A stretch of 64,000 nt of DNA from UBA7957 sp965224675 (GTDB taxonomy: Bacteria > Pseudomonadota > Gammaproteobacteria > Granulosicoccales > Granulosicoccaceae), in NCBI GenBank assembly GCA_965224675.1, contig CBDDAA010000004.1, positions 1,302,001 through 1,366,000 of the forward strand, read 5' to 3'. The notes under the pieces were generated by a model. It was not told the DNA's origin, made no database searches, and was given only the letters and a program-made list of their open reading frames with translations. Positions 54,298 to 63,209 of this stretch are shown here, piece after piece; position 1 is the first letter of the stretch; each line of letters begins with the position of its first letter. The position numbers and the translations under genes are program-made.

Positions 54298-54613
54298 CGT
54301 CCTCTCGCAGTGAAATGAGGCTTGATCATACGAGGGCGGATGTTCTATCTGTTATGGAAAATTACACAATAATAGTGTGGGATTTTTACCTGATTTTGTC
54401 ACTATGAGTGTTACCTCAAATTTGCGGCACATCAGAAAAGGTCGACACCGGCTGTGTGGCAATGTTATGCAACAACGCGGAAAATACTTGGAAGATTTCA
54501 AAAAGTTACACATATCCCGATCAGCCCCCTATTATGCGGAAGTAAAACTATATCGTGAAAAGACGAGTACTGGAGGAATTGCTTTTATCGGTCTTGTTCC
54601 TGATATTCAGTAA

Positions 54614-55225
54614 AAAAGCAAAAATTTCAGTATAGAAGAGCCTGGTCGTCATGTTTTCGATAATCAGGTTCAGTTTACGTTTGAATGTGTCCCTCCAGAT
54701 CAGGGTCGGCAACAACTTGCTTATAAACACCGTGATTTGGCGCTTTTTAACCTTGCCATTGACAGTAAATTGAGAGGCTGTGATTTAGTAAAAATTCGTG
54801 TCAGTGATATTTCAAAGTCAGGTATCGTTTCAAAACCGAGCTAAGGTTATGCAACAAAAAACGGGGCGACCGGTCAATTTGAAATTACGGAACAAACACG
54901 CTATGCCATTTCAGTATGGATTGAGAAAGCGGAATTGTCCGGATCAAGCTGCCTTTTCCCAAGTCGATTAAACTCTTCACCGCATCTGTCTACAAGGCAG
55001 TATGCCCGAATAGTCGAAGACTGGGTTACCGATATTGGTTTGGATCCCAGCAGATATGGAACACACTCACTAAGGCGAACAAAAGCCACACTAATTTACA
55101 AGCGCACGAAAAACCTTCGAGCAGTTCAGCTTCTATTGGGGCATACTAAGTTGGAAAGTACGGTGAGTTATTTGGGTATTGAAGTTGACGACGCGTTGGA
55201 GATTGCGGAACAGACTGAAATCTGA
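54614..55225 (+). pseudogene. Tyrosine recombinase gene broken by two frameshifts
   Basis: Three adjoining frames together spell a short (~200 residue) phage-type integrase. The first reads YKHRDLALFNLAIDSKLRGC, then DLVKIRVSDISK, and stops at 54844. The second has AKVMQQKTGRPV. The third starts with FEITEQTRYAIS and carries the catalytic part, RYGTHSLRRTKATLIYKRTK, LLLGHTKLESTVSYLGIEVD, to 55225. Arg, H-x-L-R-R, H (GHTKL) and Tyr are all there, so the enzyme was once active. Single-base losses near 54835 and 54875 broke it. The last part alone (from 54935) forms an open frame of 96 codons but lacks the first half. Confidence 0.8.
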
Positions 55226-55347
55226 TCCAAAAATAGCGCCTCTATATGGGGCGCTTCCCGGCCAAAACCGGGCATTGTCCATGTATAAAGTATTCGAGAA
55301 AGATACCTCGATAAATTTCTAGCAGGAAATCCAACTAGTATCCAAAA

Positions 55348-55797
55348 ATGGACATAAGGCTAACTGCAATAGTGCGAGACAATTTTCACGATGTAATTGA
55401 CTTAGAGCTCGAAGAGGCTCAAGAAAAGAATCTTCCATCAAACGTATATTCTATTGCTGAGTCCACACTCTCTACATTGTTCCATCCCAGGGCTGTTTGC
55501 GCTGACGGTAAAATTGTTGGATTCTTGATGTACCAGTTCGTAGAAATTGGTGATTTTGATGAAGATGAAGGCACTATATGGCGGTTCATGATAGATCGAA
55601 AATGCCAAAATAGTGGTGTCGGAAAAATTGCAATGAGACTTTTGTTAGAGGAAATTAAGGCACATAATCGTTGCAGTTTAATAGATATCTATTACGACCC
55701 GCAGAATATCGCAGCAAAAAAACTTTATTCCAGCTATGGTTTCAAGGTAGTTGGAGACAGAGATGATGGGGATCTTATAGCTGAGTTAAAGCTATAG
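55348..55797 (+). CDS. GNAT-family N-acetyltransferase (polyamine acetyltransferase-like)
   Basis: 149 residues. WRFMIDRKCQNSGVGKIAMR is the acetyl-CoA binding motif A with Q-x-x-G-x-G/A wording. YYDPQNIAAKKLYSSYGFK is the motif B end. The N-terminal AIVRDNFHDVIDLELEEAQE resembles SpeG/PaiA/BltD polyamine acetyltransferases. These enzymes detoxify polyamines or antibiotics. The substrate here is not established. The gene is intact, in the island between a dead integrase and the SIR2 defence gene, without an operon partner. Confidence 0.88.
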   Translation: MDIRLTAIVRDNFHDVIDLELEEAQEKNLPSNVYSIAESTLSTLFHPRAVCADGKIVGFLMYQFVEIGDFDEDEGTIWRFMIDRKCQNSGVGKIAMRLLLEEIKAHNRCSLIDIYYDPQNIAAKKLYSSYGFKVVGDRDDGDLIAELKL

Positions 55798-56264
55798 CCA
55801 ATTACCGTAAATACAGGGTCAACGTACGGCCGCAAATGTATTCATACCTTCGGATGAAGGCGATTGGCGTTTTTTCCAAGGTCTGCATCGGGCACATTTT
55901 TCCCTTTCTCGATTGAGTTACAGATATTTCGATTTCACAAAAATTGTTCAGACGTCGTTCGGCCACTTCCAGACGTTCACTCTAGTCATATTAAATAACT
56001 GCCTTCAATGGTAGATTGACTTATACAACAATGCCTATGCCTACACCTGTCTTACATCTCCGCAATTTCTAACGGATTAGAATAACCCGCAGTACAGATG
56101 TTTCAAATATCGGGCTATAAGAGCATCAAATTCCCGATAGTTGTAGTAAAATTATTTTTCTTTGAAAGAAAATAGGAAGTTGGTTTTTCTAGGATCTATC
56201 GACATGCAGACTACCGTCGTTGTATTGAAAAGAAAAGCTGTCAGCCGAAAAAGGGAAAGATGTA
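55798..56264. other. Gap upstream of the SIR2 gene
   Basis: 467 bases without a supportable gene. It should contain the SIR2 gene promoter. GGGAAAG about 10 bases before 56265 is the ribosome-binding site. No strong repeat or hairpin was seen. Confidence 0.4.
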
Positions 56265-59200
56265 ATGAATACAGCGGCAGCTGATGTGCCAGATTCCATC
56301 CGGCCCCATTTGAACGAAATTGCGGAACGTTTATGGGCCGAACGTGCCGCTATAATGGTCGGCGCGGGCTTCAGCAAGAATGCGGGGAGTGAGTTTCCAG
56401 ATTGGAATCAATTAGGCGACCTATTTTATCAGAAAGCGCATGGGGTAAAGCCTGATCCAGCCAAGCAAAAATATCTGAATGTCTTGCGGCTGGCTGAAGA
56501 AGTGCAAGCTGCCATCGGTCGGCCTGCGCTAGAGAATTTGCTGCGCTCCACTATACCAGATCTGAACATCGAGCCTTCTAGCCTCCATGTGGAGTTGCTT
56601 GAGCTACCGTGGGTAGATGTGTTCACCACCAATTACGATACCTTGCTTGAACGCGCTAGTGCCAAAGTCGTGACTCGACGCTATGAGCCAGTCGTCAACA
56701 AAGAGGATATCCCATACGCCATCAAGCCTAGAATTGTGAAGCTCCACGGCAGCTTCCCTTCCGAGCGTCCTTTTATCATTACTGAAGAGGATTATCGCCG
56801 CTATCCGCATGATTATGCCCCATTCGTTAATACCGTTCAGCAGGCTCTTCTTGAGAACACTTTCTGTCTGATCGGATTTTCCGGTGATGATCCAAATTTT
56901 CTTCAGTGGGTCGGCTGGATTCGTGACAATCTTGGCAAAGATGAGGCGCAGAAAATCTATCTGGTCGGCGTATTTAATCTTTCGTCTGCCAAGCTGCAAC
57001 TCTTGGCGCGACGTGGGATTATTGTCGTTGACCTTTCATGTTGCCACGATATCGAGAAACATGACCATGAAAAGGCGTTGAATAGGTTTTTCGAGTACAT
57101 TAGATCAAAAAAGCCTGATGTCCTCGACTGGCCGGACAGAAGTGAAACTGGGCCTTTCGGAGATGGTGATCGTATCGAGAAGTTTAAAAAGATCACGGTA
57201 GAATGGTGCCAGCAACGTCAAGACTATCCAGGCTGGCTGATATTGCCACATAGCAACCGAGATCATTTGTGGCATTTTACAAACGCTTGGGTAAACACCT
57301 TGCCGGATACGGTAAATTCGCCTTTAGGACTGGATATTCAATACACTTTTGAGCTGGTTTGGCGGCTTGAAAGATGTTTACTCCCGATATTCGACAACAT
57401 CGCGGAGCTTTGCGAAAAGCTTCTCGAAAAGTACTGGCCTTTTCAGAACGTAAGTCGGCCAGAGAAATGCCAGATTCACCCTGGAGAAGAAAAATTCCAA
57501 GATCTACCATGGAATGACATCCGGAAGGCATGGTTGGTCATTGCTGTGGCAATGTTGCGATTCTATCGCGAGGAGGGATTTCTAGATAAGTGGAAGGAAG
57601 CAGAGATCGCTCTCAAAGCCATTTCCGAATATCTTTCAGCGAATCAAAGGGAGTTTCTGAACTACGAAGGCTTTCTCTTCAGCCTTTTTTCACTGAATCT
57701 GCACAATGCTAAGCAGCGTTTAGAAAAATGGCAACCCAACGAAACACAGCCCTACTGGATGGCCAAACGCGCTGCAGGGCTTGCTGAAATTGGTTTGCTC
57801 AGTGAGGCTGAAACCGTTACCAGAGATGCACTTGAAAATCTCAGGAAAAAACTAAATCAGAAGGTAGGTACGACGGATCTTACAATGGTTTCCATGGAGA
57901 GCTATGCGATGCTGCTAGGGAAATACTTTCAAGGCGCCGCCGCTCACGAAAAGGGGGAGTGGGGAACTCAGCACGATAAAGCAACTCAATTTAACGATCG
58001 CTGGAATGAACTAAAAGGATTCAAATGTGACCCATGGAATGAAATAAAACTATTCGAATTGATTCTGAAAAATTCGCCAGTTGAATGGAAATCCGTTACA
58101 GAGAAACGAGAATTTGATATAGGCCGGGTTACTAAAACTCACCACTTTGTTAGACCTGACGAGGAAAGACTCAGCGCCTACGCCTTCCTCCGGTTCTGCG
58201 AAGAGGTCGGCATGCCATATAGTGTCGGTGACTACTCGATGGCGACAGCAACCGCGTTAGCAAGTTTGCAACGAATCTCGCGTTATTCTTCTTTTTGGGC
58301 ATTTGCCACGCTCGCCAGACTGGGTGATGCAAAGGCCGTTGATAATCTGTTCAATCGCGAGGGGGTTCGTAGATTCAGTGTTAGTGAGGTCGATCAGCTT
58401 ATCAGTAGCTACTTGGATGCACTAACTAAATGCCAGGAAGATATCAAAACGAGCGATGTTTTTCAGAATAAAAGTTACAGTGTGCGTCTCGTACAGTTGC
58501 TGCCTGAAGTCATATCGAGACTGTGCTGTAGATGTTCAGGCAAAACCAAACAAAACATCCTTGAATTCGTAATTGGAATCTACGCATCACCTGATAAGAC
58601 GAATTATAGAAATGTGAAGAGTCTGACCCAGCGGCTAATTAATTCTATGTCTAAAGTAGAACAATACAATCTGGTTCCGGATTTGGTAAATTTTCCATTC
58701 CCAGAAAATCTGAATCCAAAAATCAAGGATGAGTTTAAGAACCCTTTCTTACTGTTCGACCTTAACCAAAAGCCTAAATGTGCATCAACCTTGGAAATTC
58801 AACCTGAACTGGTGAATAATTTGTTTCGGCAAGCAGCGTTGGATGACTCAGATCGTCGAAGCTGGGCGATAACTTCTCTGGTAAAATTACACAAGTTAGA
58901 GCTACTCGACGACGGCCAGAGGAAGAAGCTCGCAGGTGCTATTTGGCGCGTAACTGACAACTACGATCTTCCTGATAGTACCGATTTTTACAAGTTTGCA
59001 TTCCTTAAAACCCCTCATCCCGAAGACATTGATCCTGAGCAACTGTTTAAAAATTACGTCAAGTCTACCCATTTACCGATCCAAAAATACAAGCAAGACA
59101 AGAGCGTCAGTATCACAAAAGGAAAGATTGATATCATAGACGAAATTATCGGTGCAAACAGCAGTGACAGCTGCATATGGACAGAGCAGGATGCCACCGA

Positions 59201-59984
59201 GATTTTGCAACGTCTCATTGAATGGTGGAACGCAGACAAGGATAGACTGAGTGATAAGGAAACTGAAAATATAGGTTTTGGATCAATCCCGGAAGAATTT
59301 CAGGCAAGATTTGCACGTATGGTCGAACTGATCGCTAAGGTCGTAGGCTCGAAACTCAGTACAGAATTGCCTGAAGAAATAAAATCATCCCTCGGTCGAC
59401 TTCTTAAGGAAGTTCGGAAGAACGAGTTGCCGAGCCTTGAATCTGAAGCAGCATGTATACACATATATCCCGAACAAAAGGCTGGTGTTAATAATCGAAT
59501 TACTGAAGCATTGATTTCGAATCAGGATAACATAAAGAGAGATGGGCTCAGGGCAATCGCTAAATTTATTTTCGAAGGCAACGATGCTGATGCAAGTTCT
59601 GTGGATCCTGATCCAGTATCTATACTCGGCCAATACCTCAAGTGGTGTCCAACACATTCCGTAAGTGAGGCACTGCTGATCATCTTCTACGTTCTGAGAA
59701 ACTCGCCAACCAGATTCTCCCAAAGCCTGGAGCAAGCCTCCCAAAGACGGCTTAATCGACTGCTTACAGATACAGCATACGATAGTGGCGATCCAGACCT
59801 TAATTTTGACGAGAAGCTTGAAATCAGGCGCATCTCAACAATTCTGGCAAATGAGCTTTGGACATATTACAACTCGCGGAGCCTACCCGTCGCAGAGGTA
59901 GTTAAGAAATGGCGTGATGCAAGCCTTTCGCCTGATGAGTTTTCCGAAATTAGAAATACATGGGGTGATTGCGAGAAAGAATGA
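56265..59984 (+). CDS. SIR2-domain protein, probable defence-associated sirtuin (DSR-like)
   Basis: 1239 residues in a single gene. The first ~290 residues are a SIR2-like NAD-binding domain: IMVGAGFSKNAG (GAGFS at 33-37), TTNYDTL with Asn123 and Asp125, VKLHGS with His161, and FCLIGFSGDDPNF at 200-212. The other ~950 residues are mainly alpha-helical with no known motif, as expected for a helical-repeat sensor. This plan matches the stand-alone defence-associated sirtuins, whose NADase activity drains NAD+ when a phage protein is sensed and stops the infection. The first His and Asn of the NADase site are kept. No HerA, TIR or pAgo partner is adjacent. The defence role is inferred from architecture and island location. 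Confidence 0.85.
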   Translation: MNTAAADVPDSIRPHLNEIAERLWAERAAIMVGAGFSKNAGSEFPDWNQLGDLFYQKAHGVKPDPAKQKYLNVLRLAEEVQAAIGRPALENLLRSTIPDLNIEPSSLHVELLELPWVDVFTTNYDTLLERASAKVVTRRYEPVVNKEDIPYAIKPRIVKLHGSFPSERPFIITEEDYRRYPHDYAPFVNTVQQALLENTFCLIGFSGDDPNFLQWVGWIRDNLGKDEAQKIYLVGVFNLSSAKLQLLARRGIIVVDLSCCHDIEKHDHEKALNRFFEYIRSKKPDVLDWPDRSETGPFGDGDRIEKFKKITVEWCQQRQDYPGWLILPHSNRDHLWHFTNAWVNTLPDTVNSPLGLDIQYTFELVWRLERCLLPIFDNIAELCEKLLEKYWPFQNVSRPEKCQIHPGEEKFQDLPWNDIRKAWLVIAVAMLRFYREEGFLDKWKEAEIALKAISEYLSANQREFLNYEGFLFSLFSLNLHNAKQRLEKWQPNETQPYWMAKRAAGLAEIGLLSEAETVTRDALENLRKKLNQKVGTTDLTMVSMESYAMLLGKYFQGAAAHEKGEWGTQHDKATQFNDRWNELKGFKCDPWNEIKLFELILKNSPVEWKSVTEKREFDIGRVTKTHHFVRPDEERLSAYAFLRFCEEVGMPYSVGDYSMATATALASLQRISRYSSFWAFATLARLGDAKAVDNLFNREGVRRFSVSEVDQLISSYLDALTKCQEDIKTSDVFQNKSYSVRLVQLLPEVISRLCCRCSGKTKQNILEFVIGIYASPDKTNYRNVKSLTQRLINSMSKVEQYNLVPDLVNFPFPENLNPKIKDEFKNPFLLFDLNQKPKCASTLEIQPELVNNLFRQAALDDSDRRSWAITSLVKLHKLELLDDGQRKKLAGAIWRVTDNYDLPDSTDFYKFAFLKTPHPEDIDPEQLFKNYVKSTHLPIQKYKQDKSVSITKGKIDIIDEIIGANSSDSCIWTEQDATEILQRLIEWWNADKDRLSDKETENIGFGSIPEEFQARFARMVELIAKVVGSKLSTELPEEIKSSLGRLLKEVRKNELPSLESEAACIHIYPEQKAGVNNRITEALISNQDNIKRDGLRAIAKFIFEGNDADASSVDPDPVSILGQYLKWCPTHSVSEALLIIFYVLRNSPTRFSQSLEQASQRRLNRLLTDTAYDSGDPDLNFDEKLEIRRISTILANELWTYYNSRSLPVAEVVKKWRDASLSPDEFSEIRNTWGDCEKE

Positions 59985-60191
59985 TACAGCACGTGATCTG
60001 CGTTTCACACATGAAAGTCAACCCGCTAGATAAAACACATAGGATACGGGAGGGCAGAATAAAGAACCTGAAGGCTAACAAGGCGCTGCTTCGATGCGCT
60101 CAATTGCAGCTTAGACGTTAAGCATCGATTTTTCAGTGTTTTACTAAATTGCTGCCCTTTTCCCATTGTTTTGAACGTCAGCATTGGGCAC

Positions 60192-60332
60192 AGGGTGTGT
60201 GAAAACTCCGGTATTATAAAATTTTAGGGGTCCGTTTTATTACCCTTACCCAACTAGAGATCGTTGCTTACAAGTGGACCTACGAGGTCGAGTTTGCAAA
60301 ATAAAAATTATTTTTGAGTTTTCACACACCCT
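60192..60332. mobile_element. 141-bp MITE-like element with perfect 17-bp terminal inverted repeats
   Basis: The left end AGGGTGTGTGAAAACTC (60192-60208) is the exact reverse complement of the right end GAGTTTTCACACACCCT (60316-60332). The element is flanked by an identical GGGCAC on both sides (60186-60191 and 60333-60338), a 6-base target-site duplication. The 107 bases inside have no gene and are AT-rich. This is the structure of a non-autonomous miniature transposable element moved by a full-length insertion sequence with the same ends. I cannot assign the family. No other copy was seen in the window. Confidence 0.85.
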
Positions 60333-60456
60333 GGGCACAAAGGAGACAATCCAATTTCGATGCGATTTGTCAATGCCTTTAAGAGTACAACTTAAAATTA
60401 AGTATCGAAAATTAATCTGTAAGCTCTACATGCGCAACCCTTAATAGAATTTGATC

Positions 60457-61130
60457 ATGGAACGTCTCAAGACAATATATTTAGACACTTCTGAGCTTGG
60501 AAAGTTGGCTTCCGATATGTACGCACGTGGAGAATATACGCGCAACAGTTCGGCAAAACGATTTATTGAAAAGCTTTTTTCTTTTGGTTACGTACCATTC
60601 GTATCTCACCATCAAATGCATGAGTTACTAGCGTATGAGAATAACGATGTTGTTGAGGAGCAGTATGCTTGATAGATACCATGCAACTTTTCTTTCTTAC
60701 GTCGATTTTTTTCAGTGCGACAAACGTGTCCATCACTACTTTTCAATATCTAAAAGCAAGGAACCCCCGATTCTTAGGGCAACATCCACATCCTACAAAA
60801 CCGCCAGCTATACCGAATTACTTGCAGATCTTACGTCAAAATAGTATAGCTAATTAACTCAAATCACCCGATATTGAGTCCTATTGAAAATCTAGCTAAT
60901 CTCGGGTACAAGTTTGTTTCCAATGCAAGATATACGTGTCGTCAAATGGTCGAGCATATTTTTTGAATGGCAATTAACCTGAATCTAATAACTTCTGAAT
61001 TAGTTCTTGAGAGAGTGACTTTTCCTATTGATTTCGAGAAAATCCGAGAGTATAAAAAACCTAATTACCCGCTGCTGGAGCTAGCTGCTCTTTCCGTCAT
61101 CAATATTATCCAAGGTATCACTGATCACCT
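60457..61130 (+). pseudogene. Decayed gene, possibly PIN-like at its start
   Basis: The ATG at 60457 begins MERLKTIYLDTSELGKLASD, then FIEKLFSFGYVPFVSHHQMH, a PIN-like opening (IYLDTSEL). It stops at 60672, while the neighbouring frame continues with MLDRYHATFLSYVDFF from about 60660. Further on, fragments such as IENLANLGYKFVSNARY and LVLERVTFPIDFEKIREYKK appear in shifting frames up to about 61130. It looks like one gene with several lesions. The original function is not known. Confidence 0.5.
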
Positions 61131-61266
61131 GTAAAGCTATATTCAGAACACCAGCTACAGTATCGTAACTCAAGCTTCTGAAGTGGTCGTTATTAGATAG
61201 ACATTGCAAAATGCACTGAATTTGAAGCAAAGAATTCTCTAACTTATAGCAGTCAGTGCTATCCAT
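61081..61266 (-). CDS. Small hypothetical protein (61 residues) with a strong ribosome-binding site
   Basis: MDSTDCYKLENSLLQIQCIL opens a mainly helical 61-residue protein, with DTVAGVLNIALQVISDTL in its second half. AAAAGGAG lies 8 bases before the ATG, the best evidence that it is real. Its start overlaps the stop of the preceding small frame. I do not recognise the family. It overlaps the tail of a decayed gene on the other strand. Confidence 0.5.
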   Translation of the reverse strand: MDSTDCYKLENSLLQIQCILQCLSNNDHFRSLSYDTVAGVLNIALQVISDTLDNIDDGKSS

Positions 61267-61474
61267 TGTTCAACTCCTTTTGAGTCTTGATCAGATGGAT
61301 CAATTTTCCTTTAACACTCTGCCAGGGAGATTTGGCGCTAAGTTGACAGCGGGGTTTGCCTGCTATCAAACAAGCATCACTATTGGAAAGAGTCCAGAAA
61401 TATTTGTCGGAGAGTATTAGGCATTGCCCTTGGTGTAATTCTGGTATTGAGTAATTTATGTGAAAACCCATCAT
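61259..61474 (-). CDS. Small hypothetical protein (71 residues) paired with the next gene
   Basis: MMGFHINYSIPELHQGQCLI opens a 71-residue frame ending SVKGKLIHLIKTQKELNNG. Its stop overlaps the ATG of the 61-residue gene, suggesting coupled translation. The end of this frame contains the partner's Shine-Dalgarno. There is no recognisable domain, and no clear ribosome-binding site of its own was identified. It could be a remnant of a longer gene. Confidence 0.35.
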   Translation of the reverse strand: MMGFHINYSIPELHQGQCLILSDKYFWTLSNSDACLIAGKPRCQLSAKSPWQSVKGKLIHLIKTQKELNNG

Positions 61475-61584
61475 TTAATCCTGTATTGTCCATCGAAATT
61501 GAAAAATAATTGTTGGATAATATGTTGGGTACGATTACAAATAAATTGAAAATACATTGATTATCAATTAGATAAAAAATATGC

Positions 61585-61785
61585 TGGCGGACCCCTCCTC
61601 CGCCATTAATTTGTCGATATCTCCCGGGTATGTTCAGTAGATTGAATACACTATGTTGTATCGAGGGGTTTGAACCCGATAAGAGGGTTTGAAAAAATTG
61701 TAGGGAACATTTTTTCATGTGCGAAGCAAACCCGAAGGGTGAATCTCAGGGCGAGATGAATAATTCCTTCCCTCCGCCAAAAGAG
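61585..61785. repeat. Candidate right attachment remnants resembling the tRNA-Ser 3' end
   Basis: Three short stretches resemble parts of the tRNA-Ser at 44861-44950. CCTCCTCCGCCA at 61594-61605 equals 44939-44950. GTATCGAGGGGTTTGAACCC at 61658-61677 resembles the tRNA T-arm, with the first 10 bases identical. CCTCCGCCAAA at 61771-61781 equals 44942-44952. Together they suggest an old attachment site, possibly rearranged. TGGCGGA at 61585-61591 also pairs with TCCGCCA at 61599-61605. Each match alone is short enough to be chance. Confidence 0.4.
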
Positions 61786-62026
61786 CTTTAGGACAGATAT
61801 TTAGTAGTATTTAATATTTTTTTGAAAAATATAGTTAATTTACTTAATTAAGTGTTTGTCCCAGAAATTTTCCTTTTACTGATCTTTGCGGGCCTCCAGT
61901 AGAATGCTGCCTAACCGTATTAACCTGTAGGTTGTTGTGCTGGCCGGTGTTCGTACATCGGGCCGGACCGCTATCATTTAAATTAACTTAAGAGTGTGTT
62001 ACTTTCCCTCCGGGTTATTGACAAGA

Positions 62027-62440
62027 TTATTCAATCCAGTTATCCAATTTCAGTTTAGGCACCTGGGAAAAATGCTTTTTGTTGTTTGTCACTACGACTG
62101 CCCCAACACTCAAAGCATGGCCTGCAATCATCGTATCGTTAGCGCCGATGGGCCTGCCTGATTTAAAAAGCTTCACTTGCAACAGCGCAAATGATTCGGC
62201 AGCTTCAGCATCCCATGGATATATCTCATCCAAGCGTTGGCAAAATTCGCTAATTAACCGATTATGTTTTCTGGGGTTCCCAGATCGGCCTGCGCCTAAG
62301 CGAAGCTCTGCATAGGTTATCGAGGAAATGCTTATATCGTGACCCGCCTGCGCTTTGTCCTGCATGGTGTGCAGCACCGATTCCGGACGTTGCTTAATAA
62401 CATAGCTACACGTATCCGTATCGAGCATGTATAAGATCAC
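62027..62440 (-). CDS. vapC: VapC-family PIN-domain ribonuclease toxin
   Basis: 137 residues. The PIN domain acidic residues are visible: YMLDTDTCSYVI at the start, SSITYAELRLGAG, and RPIGANDTMIAGHAL with VVVTNNKKHF near the end. VapC toxins cut specific tRNAs or rRNA. It starts with GTG overlapping the antitoxin stop (GTGA), or with the ATG four codons on. The order antitoxin then toxin is the usual vapBC arrangement. The gene is intact. Confidence 0.95.
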   Translation of the reverse strand: MILYMLDTDTCSYVIKQRPESVLHTMQDKAQAGHDISISSITYAELRLGAGRSGNPRKHNRLISEFCQRLDEIYPWDAEAAESFALLQVKLFKSGRPIGANDTMIAGHALSVGAVVVTNNKKHFSQVPKLKLDNWIE

Positions 62441-62667
62441 ATAGCCACCCGATCAGCATCCAGTAATATATGGCGCTCCTGCATAAAATCATCATCAGCA
62501 AGAGGTAGGGAACCGAAAGAAAGCCAGTTCTTGCGAACTGGACTGAGGACCAATTCATCGCCATCTTTTCGCACTTTCACTTCGTCGATTCCTTTGAATT
62601 CCATTGCCTTCGGGATGCGCACTGCTTGGCTTCTTCCATTAATAAAGAGTTTCGCTTTCGCTGACAT
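62437..62667 (-). CDS. vapB: VapB-family antitoxin (AbrB/MazE-like DNA-binding)
   Basis: 76 residues. KAKLFINGRSQAVRIPKAMEF is the swapped-hairpin AbrB/SpoVT DNA-binding motif of VapB. The acidic C-terminus (LPLADDDFMQERHIL) is the toxin-binding tail. It should mask VapC and repress their joint promoter. It lies directly upstream of vapC with overlapping stop and start codons. Confidence 0.95.
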   Translation of the reverse strand: MSAKAKLFINGRSQAVRIPKAMEFKGIDEVKVRKDGDELVLSPVRKNWLSFGSLPLADDDFMQERHILLDADRVAM

Positions 62668-63209
62668 TTTTCATCTCTCACTATTGCATATGCCTAGTAT
62701 AGGCAGTCCTTTGTATATGTCAAGCATATACAATAATAATGTTGATTTCACTCATATCCTGTTTGTATGATCAGTACCGCTCTGCCGCTGATCTGTAGTT
62801 AGATTGCAGTGATTTTGGTATCACAGAGACCGTGTAGGGCGCAAGCGCAGGGAGGGAAGGACTTTGGTCCCCGCCGGTGAGCATGGTGATGACAAAGCCA
62901 TGTCACGGGCCTTTACCGTGTTTAAATATATAATGCACAGGCACCGCTAGGCTACCCATCATGTTTAATAAAATTAATTAATTATATAGATCGGTTTTTT
63001 GAAAGTGCCTGTTCCCGAACAGCCCTATACATGAGGCAAGAGCGGTGGTCTATCGTTGCGCTGGAAAAGAGGATCCTCTGAATAGGTGGTTACAAAAGCT
63101 ACTCGTTACAAAGAGCATGCGCAATCCACATTACCCATAATCCTGATCGTAAGAGCATAGCTCCAGTAGTGGCGTATGTTTCATCAAAAAAATATTCGTA
63201 GTTATTACT
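62668..63209. other. Gene-free stretch with a cluster of hairpins
   Basis: 540 bases without a gene. Between 62839 and 62906 three hairpins follow one another: GCGC-AA-GCGC (62839-62848), GGAC-TTTG-GTCC (62859-62870), and GTGA-g-CATGG paired with CCATGTCAC (62877-62906). The region is GC-rich compared with its surroundings. It could be a structured RNA or an element end, and matches no family I recognise. The AT-rich part after 62940 shows nothing. Confidence 0.35.

Larger units (their letters stand above)
44951..61785. mobile_element. Putative tRNA-Ser-integrated genomic island, partly decayed
   Basis: Accessory DNA between a tRNA-Ser gene and short copies of the tRNA tail. It starts with a P4-type integrase reading away from the tRNA and contains DUF3987, zinc-ribbon hypotheticals, toxin-antitoxin genes, a second broken integrase, a SIR2 defence protein and a MITE-like element. 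At least six genes are broken. Candidate right ends are a 12-base match to the tRNA end at 61594-61605 and an 11-base match at 61771-61781. Both are short and C-rich, so the right boundary is uncertain. VapBC beyond it could belong to the island or to its neighbour. Confidence 0.5.

Noticed and set aside
54377..54613. A 78-codon plus-strand frame as a gene.
   Set aside because: The composition is basic with no domain, there is no clear ribosome-binding site, and it lies directly before a broken integrase. It may be a fragment of another dead gene.
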